DNA from: Flammeovirgaceae bacterium UBA5585
GTDB taxonomy: Bacteria > Bacteroidota > Bacteroidia > Cytophagales > Cyclobacteriaceae
Assembly: GCA_002425185.1 (NCBI GenBank)
Contig: DILT01000018.1
Span: 15,099 to 79,098, forward strand
DNA: 64,000 nucleotides
Reading direction: 5' to 3'
Shown in pieces: positions 25,049 to 33,925 of the stretch. A program made the translations under genes and the position numbers. Position 1 is the first letter of the stretch, and every line of letters starts with the position of its first letter. The notes under the pieces are model-generated. The model saw only the letters and a program-made list of their open reading frames with translations, was not told where the DNA came from and made no database searches.

Positions 25049-25360
25049 AGGCGAAGGTAATGAAAAACGAGAATCTCCACCCGCGCCCCCTGATCCACGG
25101 AGGGGGAACTGCCACGCAATGTGAATGTCATTGAGATGGCTTCTAATAATATTTATAAATCCCGAAGGGATTAATGTTTTTTAACCCGGAGCGCAGCTCC
25201 GGATTAAAAAACAAAATAAAACTGTGTCGACTGCGGCAGATCAAAGTACCGCAACACCCACCCGACACACCGGTAGGCCCTGGGATCAACGTGAGGTAAC
25301 CAACTTGGTTCATTATTGACAACAGACCTATCCGTGGTCTGTTTCGACACAGACCACGGA
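25049..25360. other. 312-bp gene-free region with palindromic repeats
   Basis: No convincing coding frame. It holds three hairpins: AATCCC-GAA-GGGATT (25158-25172), CCGGAGC-GCA-GCTCCGG (25186-25202), and a 12-bp perfect stem next to copA (25331-25360). The first two together resemble a repeat cassette seen often in Cytophagales intergenic DNA. The middle part (25215-25320) shows nothing recognisable. Confidence 0.6.
25331..25360 (-). terminator. Perfect 12-bp hairpin abutting the copA stop
   Basis: TCCGTGGTCTGT (25331-25342) and ACAGACCACGGA (25349-25360) with loop TTCGAC. It begins directly after the copA stop codon on the minus strand. There is no U-tract, so it may be a transcript-end stabiliser or a weak terminator. 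Confidence 0.55.
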
Positions 25361-27571
25361 TTAAATTTTCGCGAACCGCAACCGTAAACTATTGCTCACC
25401 ACACTTACCGAACTCAGCGCCATGGCTGCCCCGGCAATCATTGGATCTAATAAAAATCCGTTTACCGGATAGAGCACACCAGCAGCAATGGGAATGCCGA
25501 TCACGTTGTAAATAAATGCCCAGAACAAATTCTGGCGGATGCCCATTACAGTTTTGGTGGAGAGGTTCAGTGCTTTAGGTATGGATTGTAAATCAGAAGT
25601 GATCAGCGTCATCTTCGCTACATCCATGGCGATATCGGTGCCTTTGCCCATGGCAATACTTACATCCGCCTGTGCAAGCGCATGCGCATCGTTGATACCA
25701 TCGCCCACCATGGCTACGATTTTACCTTCTGCCTGAAGTTGTTTAATAAATTCAGCTTTACCGGAGGGCAGCACTTCAGCTTTATAGTGTTTTAACCCAA
25801 CCTGTTTAGCAACCGCCTGTGCAGTTTGTTCATTATCGCCTGTGAGCATGTACACATCAATGCCTTTCTTTTGCAGGGCTTCGATGGCGGCTCTGGACAT
25901 TTCTTTTATCTTATCGGCAATAGCAATAGCAGCTAAAACCTTTCTTGAGTCGGCAAACCATACCACCGTGTTGGCGTTGGCCTTCCATTGCTCAGCTTTG
26001 GCATCCAGATCGGCACAGCCCATGCAATTGGCCTCCTCCAGTAACTTCTTGTTTCCAACGTAGTACGTTACCCCATCGACAATACCTTTTACACCTTTGC
26101 CCGTAATGCTCTCAAATGACTCCAGTTTGGTTTCGGCTGTATTTTTAAAATAAGCGGTTACCGCTTCGGCCAGCGGATGTTCTGAATTTTTCTCAAGTGT
26201 AAACAAAATTGACTGGAGACGGTCGGTGTTTTTAATTCCTTCCAGCCACGCAAAGGCTGCTACCTGCGGTTTGCCTTCCGTAATCGTTCCGGTTTTATCC
26301 AGAATAACGGCATTCACCTTATGCGCCAGTTCCAGGCTTTCGGCATCTTTAATGAGAATGTTGTTTTCCGCGCCTTTGCCCATGCCCACCATGATGGCTG
26401 TTGGTGTGGCTAACCCCAGTGCACACGGACAAGCAATCACCAAAACAGTAATAGAAGTAAGGAGCGCATGGGTGAAGGCATTATCGCCACCAATGACCAT
26501 CCAGGTGATAAAGGTGAGGATGGAAATGCCGATGACCACAGGCACAAAGATTCCGGCAATCTTGTCGACTAACTTTTGAACAGGCGCTTTACTGCCCTGT
26601 GCTTCCTGCACCATTTTGATGATATGTGCGAGCAGCGTATCGGCACCTACTTTTTGTGCTTCAAATTCGAAGCTGCCTTTTTGATTGATGGTTCCGGCAA
26701 ACACTTTTTCACCGGCTTTCTTTTCTACCGGCACCGGCTCACCGCTGATCATGCTTTCGTCCACATACGATGATCCGGCTATGACCACACCATCCACCGG
26801 AATTTTTTCACCGGGCCGGACGATGATTGTGTAACCTGGTTTAACCGAGGCCATCGGCAACTCCATTTCTATACCGTCTACTTTAGCACGCACCGTTTTG
26901 GGTTGCAGGCCCATTAATTTTTTGATGGCTGATGACGTGCTGGACTTGGCGCGTTCTTCCAGCCACTTGCCCAGCGAAATGAATGTGACGATGACAGCCG
27001 CAGCTTCGTAGTACACGTGTGCGTGAACACCACGACTATGCCAGAACTCCGGAAAGAACGTGTTGAACAAGCTAAACAAAAAAGCAATGCCGGTAGAGAG
27101 CGCCACCAGCGTATCCATGTTGGCCTTACCGAAGCGAGCTTGTTTCCACGCATGCACAAAGAACGACCGGCCAAAGTAAAACACCACCGGTGCCGACAAG
27201 AGCATCGATACGTAGGTACCCGTTTTCCAATCCATGAAGAACATGCCAATAATTACCACCGGAGCCGAAAGCACAGCCGACCAGATCGTTCGGCTTTTGA
27301 TTTCTTGATAATGCTTGCGTTGGGCTTCTTCTTTCACGGCCTGCGGATCTTCCACATCCACCACCAGGTCGTAGCCGATGGAGCGCACGGCCTGTTGGAA
27401 ATCGGTGGGCCCGGCCGTTGCCGGATCAAATTCCACCAGGGCTGTTTGATTGGCATAATTGACCGAAGCCTCTTTAACGCCTTTCGTACTTTTCAACATC
27501 GACTCCACGCTTACCGCGCAGGCGGCACAGGTCATTTCCAAAACGGGGAAGGATTGTTTTACAGTAGCCAT
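25361..27571 (-). CDS. copA: Copper-exporting P1B-type ATPase
   Basis: A 736-residue Cu(I)-transporting ATPase. N-terminal HMA domain with Cys15-x-x-Cys18 ([10 protein letters not shown]), eight membrane segments, the CPC motif at 381-383 ([16 protein letters not shown]), phosphorylation site DKTGT starting at Asp425, and [12 protein letters not shown] in the seventh helix ([13 protein letters not shown]) and M-x-x-SS in the eighth ([18 protein letters not shown]) fit the Cu(I) subclass. It is monocistronic here; the HMA chaperone and DUF3347 lipoprotein lie about 6.5 kb away. Confidence 0.94.
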   Translation of the reverse strand: MATVKQSFPVLEMTCAACAVSVESMLKSTKGVKEASVNYANQTALVEFDPATAGPTDFQQAVRSIGYDLVVDVEDPQAVKEEAQRKHYQEIKSRTIWSAVLSAPVVIIGMFFMDWKTGTYVSMLLSAPVVFYFGRSFFVHAWKQARFGKANMDTLVALSTGIAFLFSLFNTFFPEFWHSRGVHAHVYYEAAAVIVTFISLGKWLEERAKSSTSSAIKKLMGLQPKTVRAKVDGIEMELPMASVKPGYTIIVRPGEKIPVDGVVIAGSSYVDESMISGEPVPVEKKAGEKVFAGTINQKGSFEFEAQKVGADTLLAHIIKMVQEAQGSKAPVQKLVDKIAGIFVPVVIGISILTFITWMVIGGDNAFTHALLTSITVLVIACPCALGLATPTAIMVGMGKGAENNILIKDAESLELAHKVNAVILDKTGTITEGKPQVAAFAWLEGIKNTDRLQSILFTLEKNSEHPLAEAVTAYFKNTAETKLESFESITGKGVKGIVDGVTYYVGNKKLLEEANCMGCADLDAKAEQWKANANTVVWFADSRKVLAAIAIADKIKEMSRAAIEALQKKGIDVYMLTGDNEQTAQAVAKQVGLKHYKAEVLPSGKAEFIKQLQAEGKIVAMVGDGINDAHALAQADVSIAMGKGTDIAMDVAKMTLITSDLQSIPKALNLSTKTVMGIRQNLFWAFIYNVIGIPIAAGVLYPVNGFLLDPMIAGAAMALSSVSVVSNSLRLRFAKI

Positions 27572-27683
27572 AAAGTTTGCTCAAATGTAATAACAATAAT
27601 ACAGGCAAACCGATTCGTGAAGTTTAGAGATTTACAGTATCGTAGCATGATTTATTATTTGTTATTTTCCAGCTAATTTTAGA

Positions 27684-28346
27684 ATGATGAGAGCTTCAAT
27701 TCTGTTAACTGCTTTAATACTTATCCTGCAATCTTGTGCAACTTTGACGGACTCTCCTAAATACCAACTCGCGGATAGTTACTATGAATTCAGGCAATCT
27801 GGCTCTTCCTATAAAAAGGTTTTTATAGTTACTGATCAGGATTCTATAAAAATTTATTCTTTAAATGGCGAACCGTTGGATGTCGTTATCCCTTCAGCGG
27901 ATGAGTATTTCAGAAAGAGAAGTTTTGATGTAGATGTAATGACAATCTTAATGAAGTACAGACCATCCCAACCCAGTTTACCACAGCAACTCAGCACAAA
28001 CTTTAATGGCAATGTTTACTTAGGATATAGAACAGATCGGTTTCAACTTGATTTTGAGAAAACACCCGCTGGTACACGGAAAACATTGCGTCATACAGCG
28101 ATCACCTATGGCATATTCGGGGGTCTGGGTTCTACGGCTGTTAATCCATGGACTACCAACAATAACATTACCGATGAATATGACGGGGTTGTTCTATCCT
28201 ATGGTTTTGCATTTATGGCTGGAATTAATGCACTTACTGTTGGCGTTGGCCTTGGATGGGATAACTTAGCCGGTCGTGATAAAGATGTTTGGATTTACCA
28301 GAATAAACCTTGGCTCGGGTTAACCCTGGGATTGAATCTTAACTGA
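27684..28346 (+). CDS. Hypothetical lipoprotein, possible beta-barrel-like C terminus
   Basis: A 220-residue protein with a lipoprotein-type signal (MMRASILLTALILILQSC, lipobox LQSC). I do not recognise the family. The C-terminal part has glycine-rich hydrophobic stretches (ITYGIFGGLGSTAVNPWTTN, YGFAFMAGINALTVGVGLGW, LGLTLGLNLN) like small outer-membrane proteins. It is transcribed divergently from copA across 112 bp, but a copper link is not evident. Confidence 0.65.
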   Translation: MMRASILLTALILILQSCATLTDSPKYQLADSYYEFRQSGSSYKKVFIVTDQDSIKIYSLNGEPLDVVIPSADEYFRKRSFDVDVMTILMKYRPSQPSLPQQLSTNFNGNVYLGYRTDRFQLDFEKTPAGTRKTLRHTAITYGIFGGLGSTAVNPWTTNNNITDEYDGVVLSYGFAFMAGINALTVGVGLGWDNLAGRDKDVWIYQNKPWLGLTLGLNLN

Positions 28347-28394
28347 TGAATAGAAGAGGAGAAGGAAAAGGACGTCATGAATCACTCTTTTCTT

Positions 28395-28422
28395 CGCAGA
28401 GTGTCCCTCAAGGCACTCTGCG
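28395..28422. repeat. Intergenic hairpin
   Basis: A 9-bp perfect stem (CGCAGAGTG 28395-28403, CACTCTGCG 28414-28422) with a 10-nt loop TCCCTCAAGG, between the lipoprotein and DUF2200 genes. No U-tract follows; it resembles a repeat or mRNA hairpin more than a terminator. Confidence 0.55.
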
Positions 28423-28477
28423 ACAGGAATAGTACATTGAAATAAGTATGGATTATTAAAGCCTACGCTATTGCTAT

Positions 28478-28837
28478 ATGAACAACACCAGTCACCACGA
28501 TGAGCGCATCGCACAGATGACATTCGCGTCAGTCTATCCGCACTATGTTACAAAAGTGGAGAAGAAAGGCAGAACGAAAGCGGAATTGCACCAGGTAATT
28601 GAATGGTTAACTGGTTATGATAGAAAGAAACTGCAAGAACTTATTGACAAGAAAGTAACCTTCGAGACATTCTTTAAAAAAGCTGTCATAAATCCAAATG
28701 CCCACCTTATTACGGGTGTAATTTGTGGCTACCGTGTGGAGGAAATTGAAAACCCGTTAACACAACAGGTCAGGTATTTGGATAAACTGGTGGATGAATT
28801 GGCGAAGGGTCGTAAAATGGAGAAGATTTTACGCTAA
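28478..28837 (+). CDS. DUF2200 protein
   Basis: A 119-residue soluble protein with the DUF2200 pattern: [40 protein letters not shown], and the C-terminal [20 protein letters not shown] followed by [20 protein letters not shown]. The family is widespread and uncharacterised. Full length. It converges with thioredoxin and seems to be its own transcript. Confidence 0.85.
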   Translation: MNNTSHHDERIAQMTFASVYPHYVTKVEKKGRTKAELHQVIEWLTGYDRKKLQELIDKKVTFETFFKKAVINPNAHLITGVICGYRVEEIENPLTQQVRYLDKLVDELAKGRKMEKILR

Positions 28838-28873
28838 CCAGCGGCAAGAAACTCAATGAATCATCTGTGTAAA

Positions 28874-29245
28874 CTATTCGGCAAACTGCTTCTCACCCAC
28901 TAAATGCTCATCAATCACCTGCTTGAATACATGCTTGGGTAACGCACCCGGTTGCATGGCGGGTTGGCCGTTTACCGGTATAAATAAAAATGTCGGGATG
29001 CTGCGAATACTAAATACCGCGGATAATTCCTGTTCAGCCTCGGTATCTACTTTATAGATCACAATTTTTCCTTCGTACTCTTTACCAAGTTCTTCCAGTA
29101 TCGGGGCCACCATTTTACACGGTCCGCACCAGTCGGCATAAAAATCTATAATGGCTGGCAGGGTGCCTTTATAGTTCCATTCTTTATCGGTTTCGTAGTT
29201 GAAAACCTTGTTTTTAAAATCTTCAGTGGTCAGTTTGATCGTCAT
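28874..29245 (-). CDS. trxA: Thioredoxin
   Basis: A 123-residue thioredoxin with the active site Trp39-Cys40-Gly-Pro-Cys43 (DFYADWCGPCKMV), cis-Pro in RSIPTFLFIP and no signal peptide, so a cytoplasmic disulfide reductase. The promoter region carries a perfect TGTGA-N6-TCACA palindrome 49-64 nt before the start, suggesting control by a Crp/Fnr-type regulator. Confidence 0.92.
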   Translation of the reverse strand: MTIKLTTEDFKNKVFNYETDKEWNYKGTLPAIIDFYADWCGPCKMVAPILEELGKEYEGKIVIYKVDTEAEQELSAVFSIRSIPTFLFIPVNGQPAMQPGALPKHVFKQVIDEHLVGEKQFAE

Positions 29246-29293
29246 GGTTGTGTGTTTTGTGATGCAAAGGTCGCAGCAATTCCCCTTTTATTT

Positions 29294-29309
29294 TGTGACT
29301 TATGTCACA
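29294..29309. promoter_or_regulatory. Crp/Fnr-type binding site upstream of trxA
   Basis: TGTGACTTATGTCACA is a perfect TGTGA-N6-TCACA dyad, the classical Crp-type consensus (HcpR/Fnr-like regulators also use TTGTGA-N6-TCACAA, of which this has one outer T). It lies 49 bases upstream of the trxA start. Confidence 0.6.
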
Positions 29310-29424
29310 GTTGAACAATTTGGAACCTGCTACTTAACACGAATAGCGTATAAAAGATTTCAAAAAAAATATGCCGGATGCCTGGTTGTGACAGGTACAT
29401 CCGGCACATCGATTTAGCGTGTAT

Positions 29425-30141
29425 TTATTCCTTAATTAGCGTGCTTCCACCCGTTACCGTTGAATGAACTGTTGGATTGCCGTGATAGCGAACACTACTG
29501 GCGCCACTCGCCACAACAGTTAATTGTTCATGTACAGAAACCCGTGCAGTACTTGCCCCTGATATGTCCAGTGTGGCATTTTCTACTGCAAACTCATGGG
29601 CTTTTAGTTTGCTGGCACCCGATAAGGCAGCCAGAAGCTTTGTACCATTGCCGGATACATCAAGCTCAGAGGCACCGGAGAGGTTGAGTTTTACATCGGC
29701 AAAACCGGGATACAGTTTACACATTGAAGCACCGGACAGAACCAGTTCAACTTGTTCACTGCGTTCAAAGCCTTGTATATCTGAAATACTGGCCCCTGAA
29801 AAGTTTGCACCGGCCAAATCGGGCAGGGTAATGTGCAGTGTGGTGGTATGCCTGCGGTTGGCGTGGCGATCGTAATAAGCAACCAGGGTAGAGCCATTTT
29901 TTATAACCACCAGGTCATCCAGGTTGCGCACATCACCGGTAGCTTCTACTGAGAAGGTAGCGCCTTGCCGAACGATAATCGTAAAGGCGCTACCCATTTC
30001 AAGACGGTTAAAGTTTTCAATTGTAAAGGTACGTTCACCAAATTGTAATGGACCGGGGTCGTCAATCTGACAAGAAGTGAAAAACAGGGTACTGGCTATT
30101 AATGCCAATAGACCAATCAGGGTTTTAAGATTCGTTTTCAT
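29425..30141 (-). CDS. Head-GIN-domain lipoprotein (DUF2807)
   Basis: Start at ATG 30141 gives a lipoprotein signal (MKTNLKTLIGLLALIASTLF then FTSC lipobox); an in-frame start at 30195 adds 18 residues before it. The mature protein is a beta-solenoid of the DUF2807/head-GIN type with the usual repeated motif: ANFSGASISDIQG, LVLSGASMCKLYP, LNLSGASELDVSG, AALSGASKLKAHE, LDISGASTARVSV. Such proteins are outer-membrane-associated with unknown function. It is divergent from the outer-membrane protein gene at 30340, sharing a 198-bp control region. Confidence 0.88.
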   Translation of the reverse strand: MKTNLKTLIGLLALIASTLFFTSCQIDDPGPLQFGERTFTIENFNRLEMGSAFTIIVRQGATFSVEATGDVRNLDDLVVIKNGSTLVAYYDRHANRRHTTTLHITLPDLAGANFSGASISDIQGFERSEQVELVLSGASMCKLYPGFADVKLNLSGASELDVSGNGTKLLAALSGASKLKAHEFAVENATLDISGASTARVSVHEQLTVVASGASSVRYHGNPTVHSTVTGGSTLIKE

Positions 30142-30282
30142 ATTTATAAGTTGTTCAATCGGCTGTAAGACAATCTCAGGCAGGTTTACCCCCATGGCAG
30201 ATAAAATATTTTACTGGCGGATAACAACGATATACGAATACCTTAGAATTGAGTTGACGAATGTTATTTGAATTTTTTTTAG

Positions 30283-30294
30283 CCCCTATAGGGG
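30283..30294. promoter_or_regulatory. Perfect palindrome CCCCTATAGGGG
   Basis: A 12-bp perfect palindrome between the divergent head-GIN and outer-membrane protein genes, 46 bases before the latter's ATG and preceded by an eight-T run. A candidate operator; no regulator can be named. Confidence 0.4.
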
Positions 30295-30339
30295 TAAGGC
30301 ATTATTGGGTTGTCATAGCAGAAAAAAACCAGAAATACC

Positions 30340-30960
30340 ATGAAAAAGCTATTAATCCTTCTTTTTGCCTTATCTGCAACCTATGCCGCTTCAGCCCAAG
30401 GCGATGTTCAAACCATTTTCAAAAGCTCAAGGGTAACGGGCTATGGCGCGATTACCAATAAATTCACTTCCATTGGTGGTGACTATGCCAATATGGTGGG
30501 TGCTTACGGTGGCGTATTCATTGATCGCAAAGTGATGATTGGTGTGGGTGGATTTTCCACTACCAATAAAATTGTTGTGCCGGCTGAGTTCAGCAGCATT
30601 CCGGGTGTAGAAATGAGTTATGGGTATGTACAAACCGGATTGATGACGGAATATGTATTGGCCTCGAACAAGCCTGTACACCTGGTGCTGTCCATGTTTG
30701 CCGGTGCAGGATTTTCGTATCAGTATGAACATTGGTCGAATCCCAACTACGACTGGAACCAGCCGCATGGAATATATGATCAAACGTGGGCTTTTGTAAT
30801 GGAACCCGGTGCCCAGGTTGAAATAAACCTCTTCCGCTGGATGCGTCTGAGCCCGGGTATCAGCTACCGGAAAAGTTACAACAGCAATAGCCCCGGGCTT
30901 TCAGCAGCTGACTTAAGCAATTGGAGTTACAATGTCACGTTAAAGTTTGGGAAATTTTGA
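30340..30960 (+). CDS. Outer-membrane beta-barrel protein
   Basis: A 206-residue protein with a signal peptide (residues 1-19, LLFALSATYAASAQG) and alternating hydrophobic strands with aromatic girdle residues (MVGAYGGVFIDRKVMIGVGG, SYGYVQTGLMTEYVLA, MFAGAGFSYQYEHW). It ends with KFGKF, a typical C-terminal aromatic strand. It is probably an OmpX/PorT-like eight-stranded barrel; function unknown. A strong terminator follows the stop codon. Confidence 0.8.
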   Translation: MKKLLILLFALSATYAASAQGDVQTIFKSSRVTGYGAITNKFTSIGGDYANMVGAYGGVFIDRKVMIGVGGFSTTNKIVVPAEFSSIPGVEMSYGYVQTGLMTEYVLASNKPVHLVLSMFAGAGFSYQYEHWSNPNYDWNQPHGIYDQTWAFVMEPGAQVEINLFRWMRLSPGISYRKSYNSNSPGLSAADLSNWSYNVTLKFGKF

Positions 30961-30978
30961 ATTTCTAATTGGCAGCAG

Positions 30979-31013
30979 AAAGGGCATCCGATACGGGTGC
31001 CCTTTTTATTTTT
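30979..31013 (+). terminator. Rho-independent terminator
   Basis: A GC-rich stem (AAAGGGCATCC pairing with GGGTGCCCTTT, one G-U and a small mismatch) followed by T-rich TTTATTTTTA, 18 nt after the outer-membrane protein stop codon. Confidence 0.85.
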
Positions 31014-31371
31014 ACTTGCTTTGTCCTCCAATCCAGCCCAAATGTGTACGCTTAAAGTTATCGGAATATTTTAAGCCATATCCAACAACCCTGTCGAATG
31101 AACTATGCCCGAACAGCACTACACCAGCCAACGTGAGTTCATGGATGATCAGAAAATAACCTGCCAGGTAGCAAACCATGGCAACGCCTTTATGATGCAG
31201 CAGGTTATAGGTTATAGCACCAACTTTGGTGTTAACCAGATAACCCAACATGCCGATATCGGGTGCAAGAAACCAAGCCCAAAAGACCCAACCCTCAAAG
31301 GGTAAAAATGAGTTTAGGTAAATTGCCAGGCCAAGCATGGCCAATTCTTCTATTCGCAGAAGGTTTTTCAT
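31012..31371 (-). CDS. DUF4260 membrane protein
   Basis: A 119-residue protein with three to four membrane helices (IEELAMLGLAIYL, WVFWAWFLAPDIGMLGYL, GVAMVCYLAGYFLI, ELTLAGVVLFGHSSFDR) and the family's C-terminal RVVGYGLKYSDNFKRTHLGW. This is the usual DUF4260 pattern. Function unknown. It lies 55 bp downstream of the asparagine synthetase gene on the same strand and may be its last operon member. Confidence 0.87.
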   Translation of the reverse strand: MKNLLRIEELAMLGLAIYLNSFLPFEGWVFWAWFLAPDIGMLGYLVNTKVGAITYNLLHHKGVAMVCYLAGYFLIIHELTLAGVVLFGHSSFDRVVGYGLKYSDNFKRTHLGWIGGQSK

Positions 31372-31426
31372 GGTGTTGATTATTTTTAAAAATAGTTACG
31401 AATAACCAATAACGAACAACTATCAA

Positions 31427-33316
31427 CTAAAGATACTTCCTCCACCACCATTGAAACACAATCAGCCCCCAGATACGCGCATGCACATCGCCCGGATTGG
31501 ATGAGAATAATTGTCTTTTCAATTTATCCACTTCGGCATAATTAAAAATACCCTGCTCGTCAATAAATTTTTTCGCCAGCAGATCATCGGTGATCAATGA
31601 TTTCATTTCTCTTCGAAACCATTTTAATAACGGTACTTCAAATCCCTTTTTGGGTCGGTTATAAAGTTTTTCAGGAAGGAAATCTTTGTAGGCATCCTGT
31701 AAAATTCTTTTTCGTATAGATGCGTTTATTTTAAACTCACCGGGCAGACTGAAAATAAAATTCACCAGTTCATAATCCAGAAAGGGAGTTCGTACCTCCA
31801 GGCTGTTGGCCATGCTCATTAAATCCACTTTGGTAAGCATGTCGTTGGGAAGCACCAGTTGGGTATCGGTAAGCAGGATGTCGTTTATCGTTTCTTTATC
31901 GGGTATTGATTGAAGGATGGCGTTACGTCTTGGATAAAATTCGTTTAACCACAAGTTTGTTTGTAAATCGGGGTGAAGGAGTTTAATCGTTTCTTCTTTT
32001 GTAGCAAATCCAGCCCAGCGCCAATAGCGCTCCTTCGAAGCTAACTTCATGCCTTCTGCAAAACGCGAAAGTTGCCGGGCTTTATTACCCCATGAATTAT
32101 TGCGCGATTTCGGCAATGCTTTCCAGATCGGCTCCAGCGCAGCGACCAGGTTTTCTTTCCATGATTTGTGGATTACCCGGTAATGCGCAGCGTGTTTGTT
32201 ATAGCCGCCCAGCAATTCATCGGCCCCATCACCCGATAACGCTACGGTGGCATGCTTGCGGGTTTCTTTACTGAGTATATAAACGTTTATGGCAGAGGAG
32301 TCGGCAAACGGCTCATCGATGTAATCCAATATAGAATTAACGTGTTCGTATAAATTGTTATTGGTGAGTGAGAAAACAGTATGTTCTGTATCAAAATGTT
32401 TTGAAACCAGGTTGGCATAATTAGTTTCATCGAAGAATTTTTCATCCTTAAACCCAATAGAAAACGTGTGCAGATCGGGTTTATGTTTACGGGCAAGCCC
32501 GGTTATAACAGAAGAATCAATTCCTCCACTTAAAAAGCAACCCAGGGGAACATCAGCAACCAGTCTTCGTGCTACAGATACTTCTAAAAGATCTTTAAAT
32601 TTTTCTTTAGCCGATTCATACGTTACGGTTTGGTCAGATTGATAAGGGATTGTATAAAATTTATCAACTGCCAATTGACGATTGTTAATTTTTAAATAGT
32701 GTCCGGGCAAAAGTTTTTTAACCGTTTTGAAAATCGTATCGGGAGCGGGAATGTAATTGAGCTGAAGATATGTGTAGAGAGAATTGTAGTCGATTGCTTT
32801 TTCGATTCCATACTGCATAATAGATTTCATCTCTGAAGCAAAAATGAATTTGTCCTCATCGTGCAGGTAGAGCAGGGGCTTTACGCCATACCGGTCGCGT
32901 GCAAGGAAGAACGTTTGTTCCTGTTTATCATAGATGCAGATGGCAAAAAAACCATTAAGCTTGTTCAGGCATTTCTCTTTTTCAAGCATGTAGAGTTTTA
33001 GCAATACCTCCGTATCGGATTGGGAGAAAAAGGAAATGCCCTTTGATTCAAGTTCTTTTCTCAGTTCGCGGTAGTTGAATATTTCACCATTGAATATTAT
33101 TGCGAATCGTTTGCTTTCATCCCACATAGGTTGATTGGCAAGCGTACTGGTGTCGATGATGGAAAGTCTTCGGTGCCCTAATCCGACAAACTGATCGTGG
33201 TAAATATCCTGAAAGTCCGGACCGCGTTTGGCTAATGCCATGGTGGCATTGGTGAGATGAATCATGTTCATCTTGCCTACCAGGTTAAACGCAAATATTC
33301 CGGTTATTCCACACAT
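31427..33316 (-). CDS. asnB: Asparagine synthetase (glutamine-hydrolysing)
   Basis: A 629-residue two-domain amidotransferase. Cys2 is the glutaminase nucleophile (MCGITGIFAFN), followed by RGPDF, IIFNGEIFNYRELR and the ATP-PPase loop SGGIDSS at 263-269. The synthetase domain is complete (GDGADELLGGYNKH, DMLTKVDLMSMANSLEVRTP, YNRPKKGFEVPL). It makes asparagine from aspartate, ATP and glutamine; close paralogues amidate surface-glycan sugars or peptides, and the neighbouring membrane and DUF1080 genes leave that possibility open. It starts 10 bases after the upstream membrane gene. Confidence 0.9.
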   Translation of the reverse strand: MCGITGIFAFNLVGKMNMIHLTNATMALAKRGPDFQDIYHDQFVGLGHRRLSIIDTSTLANQPMWDESKRFAIIFNGEIFNYRELRKELESKGISFFSQSDTEVLLKLYMLEKEKCLNKLNGFFAICIYDKQEQTFFLARDRYGVKPLLYLHDEDKFIFASEMKSIMQYGIEKAIDYNSLYTYLQLNYIPAPDTIFKTVKKLLPGHYLKINNRQLAVDKFYTIPYQSDQTVTYESAKEKFKDLLEVSVARRLVADVPLGCFLSGGIDSSVITGLARKHKPDLHTFSIGFKDEKFFDETNYANLVSKHFDTEHTVFSLTNNNLYEHVNSILDYIDEPFADSSAINVYILSKETRKHATVALSGDGADELLGGYNKHAAHYRVIHKSWKENLVAALEPIWKALPKSRNNSWGNKARQLSRFAEGMKLASKERYWRWAGFATKEETIKLLHPDLQTNLWLNEFYPRRNAILQSIPDKETINDILLTDTQLVLPNDMLTKVDLMSMANSLEVRTPFLDYELVNFIFSLPGEFKINASIRKRILQDAYKDFLPEKLYNRPKKGFEVPLLKWFRREMKSLITDDLLAKKFIDEQGIFNYAEVDKLKRQLFSSNPGDVHARIWGLIVFQWWWRKYL

Positions 33317-33326
33317 GATTTTCGGG

Positions 33327-33914
33327 TCAAGGGGTTCCTGTCCTTTTTGAAGGGAAAATAAGTGCCGGTAGCTTCATGCCCAGCAGCGCACACACCCAGC
33401 ATAATAATACTACAAACTCCGAATAATTTCCGCCAACATTCGGTAGTTTTCCCTGAACACGCGGCAGGTAACTCATAAAGAAAATGAACCACACATAATA
33501 CAGGTAAACAGACTGCGCCCAACGGAATTTTTGGTCACTCACTTTTCCTGTTTTCGTGTAATGATGTATCACGGGCATGGCAAAGATGAAAGCATAAGCC
33601 AGGAATCCACCGGCTAATCTTATCGGTATCAATTCATTTCCTGACAGATAAACAAAACCCAGTAACTGAAGCAGGTGTATACCATGCGCTATGGCAAATA
33701 CTAAAAAGTAATGTGAGGAAAGGACAGCTGAAAGCCGCTGATCATGTACAGGCAGTAAAATGAAAATGATACTGAAGATAGCCAGTGAAAGCCTTCCGGA
33801 GTAACGGGTAACGGCCAGTAACCCTTCTAACGTATACCCGAAATGGCTGATCGCCAACGCGGCACTAAGAAGTTCAAGAACAACTATGAGGACAACGGCA
33901 TTGCGGACACTCAA
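33327..33914 (-). CDS. Multi-pass membrane protein, family not recognised
   Basis: A 195-residue protein with about six hydrophobic segments (roughly 5-22, 35-54, 68-90, 98-117, 133-152, 162-182). Histidines near the membrane (HDQRLSAVLSSHY, IAHGIHLLQLL, MPVIHHYTKTG) vaguely suggest a ferric-reductase-like or heme-binding membrane protein, but this is weak. Gaps of 10-11 nt to asnB and to the DUF1080 gene indicate an operon. Confidence 0.6.
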   Translation of the reverse strand: MSVRNAVVLIVVLELLSAALAISHFGYTLEGLLAVTRYSGRLSLAIFSIIFILLPVHDQRLSAVLSSHYFLVFAIAHGIHLLQLLGFVYLSGNELIPIRLAGGFLAYAFIFAMPVIHHYTKTGKVSDQKFRWAQSVYLYYVWFIFFMSYLPRVQGKLPNVGGNYSEFVVLLCWVCALLGMKLPALIFPSKRTGTP

Positions 33915-33925
33915 GGATGATCACA

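Noticed and set aside
27017..27676. A 219-codon plus-strand frame opposite the 5' end of copA
   Set aside because: It mirrors the copA coding region; composition is rich in His, Arg and Gly and no motif was recognisable.
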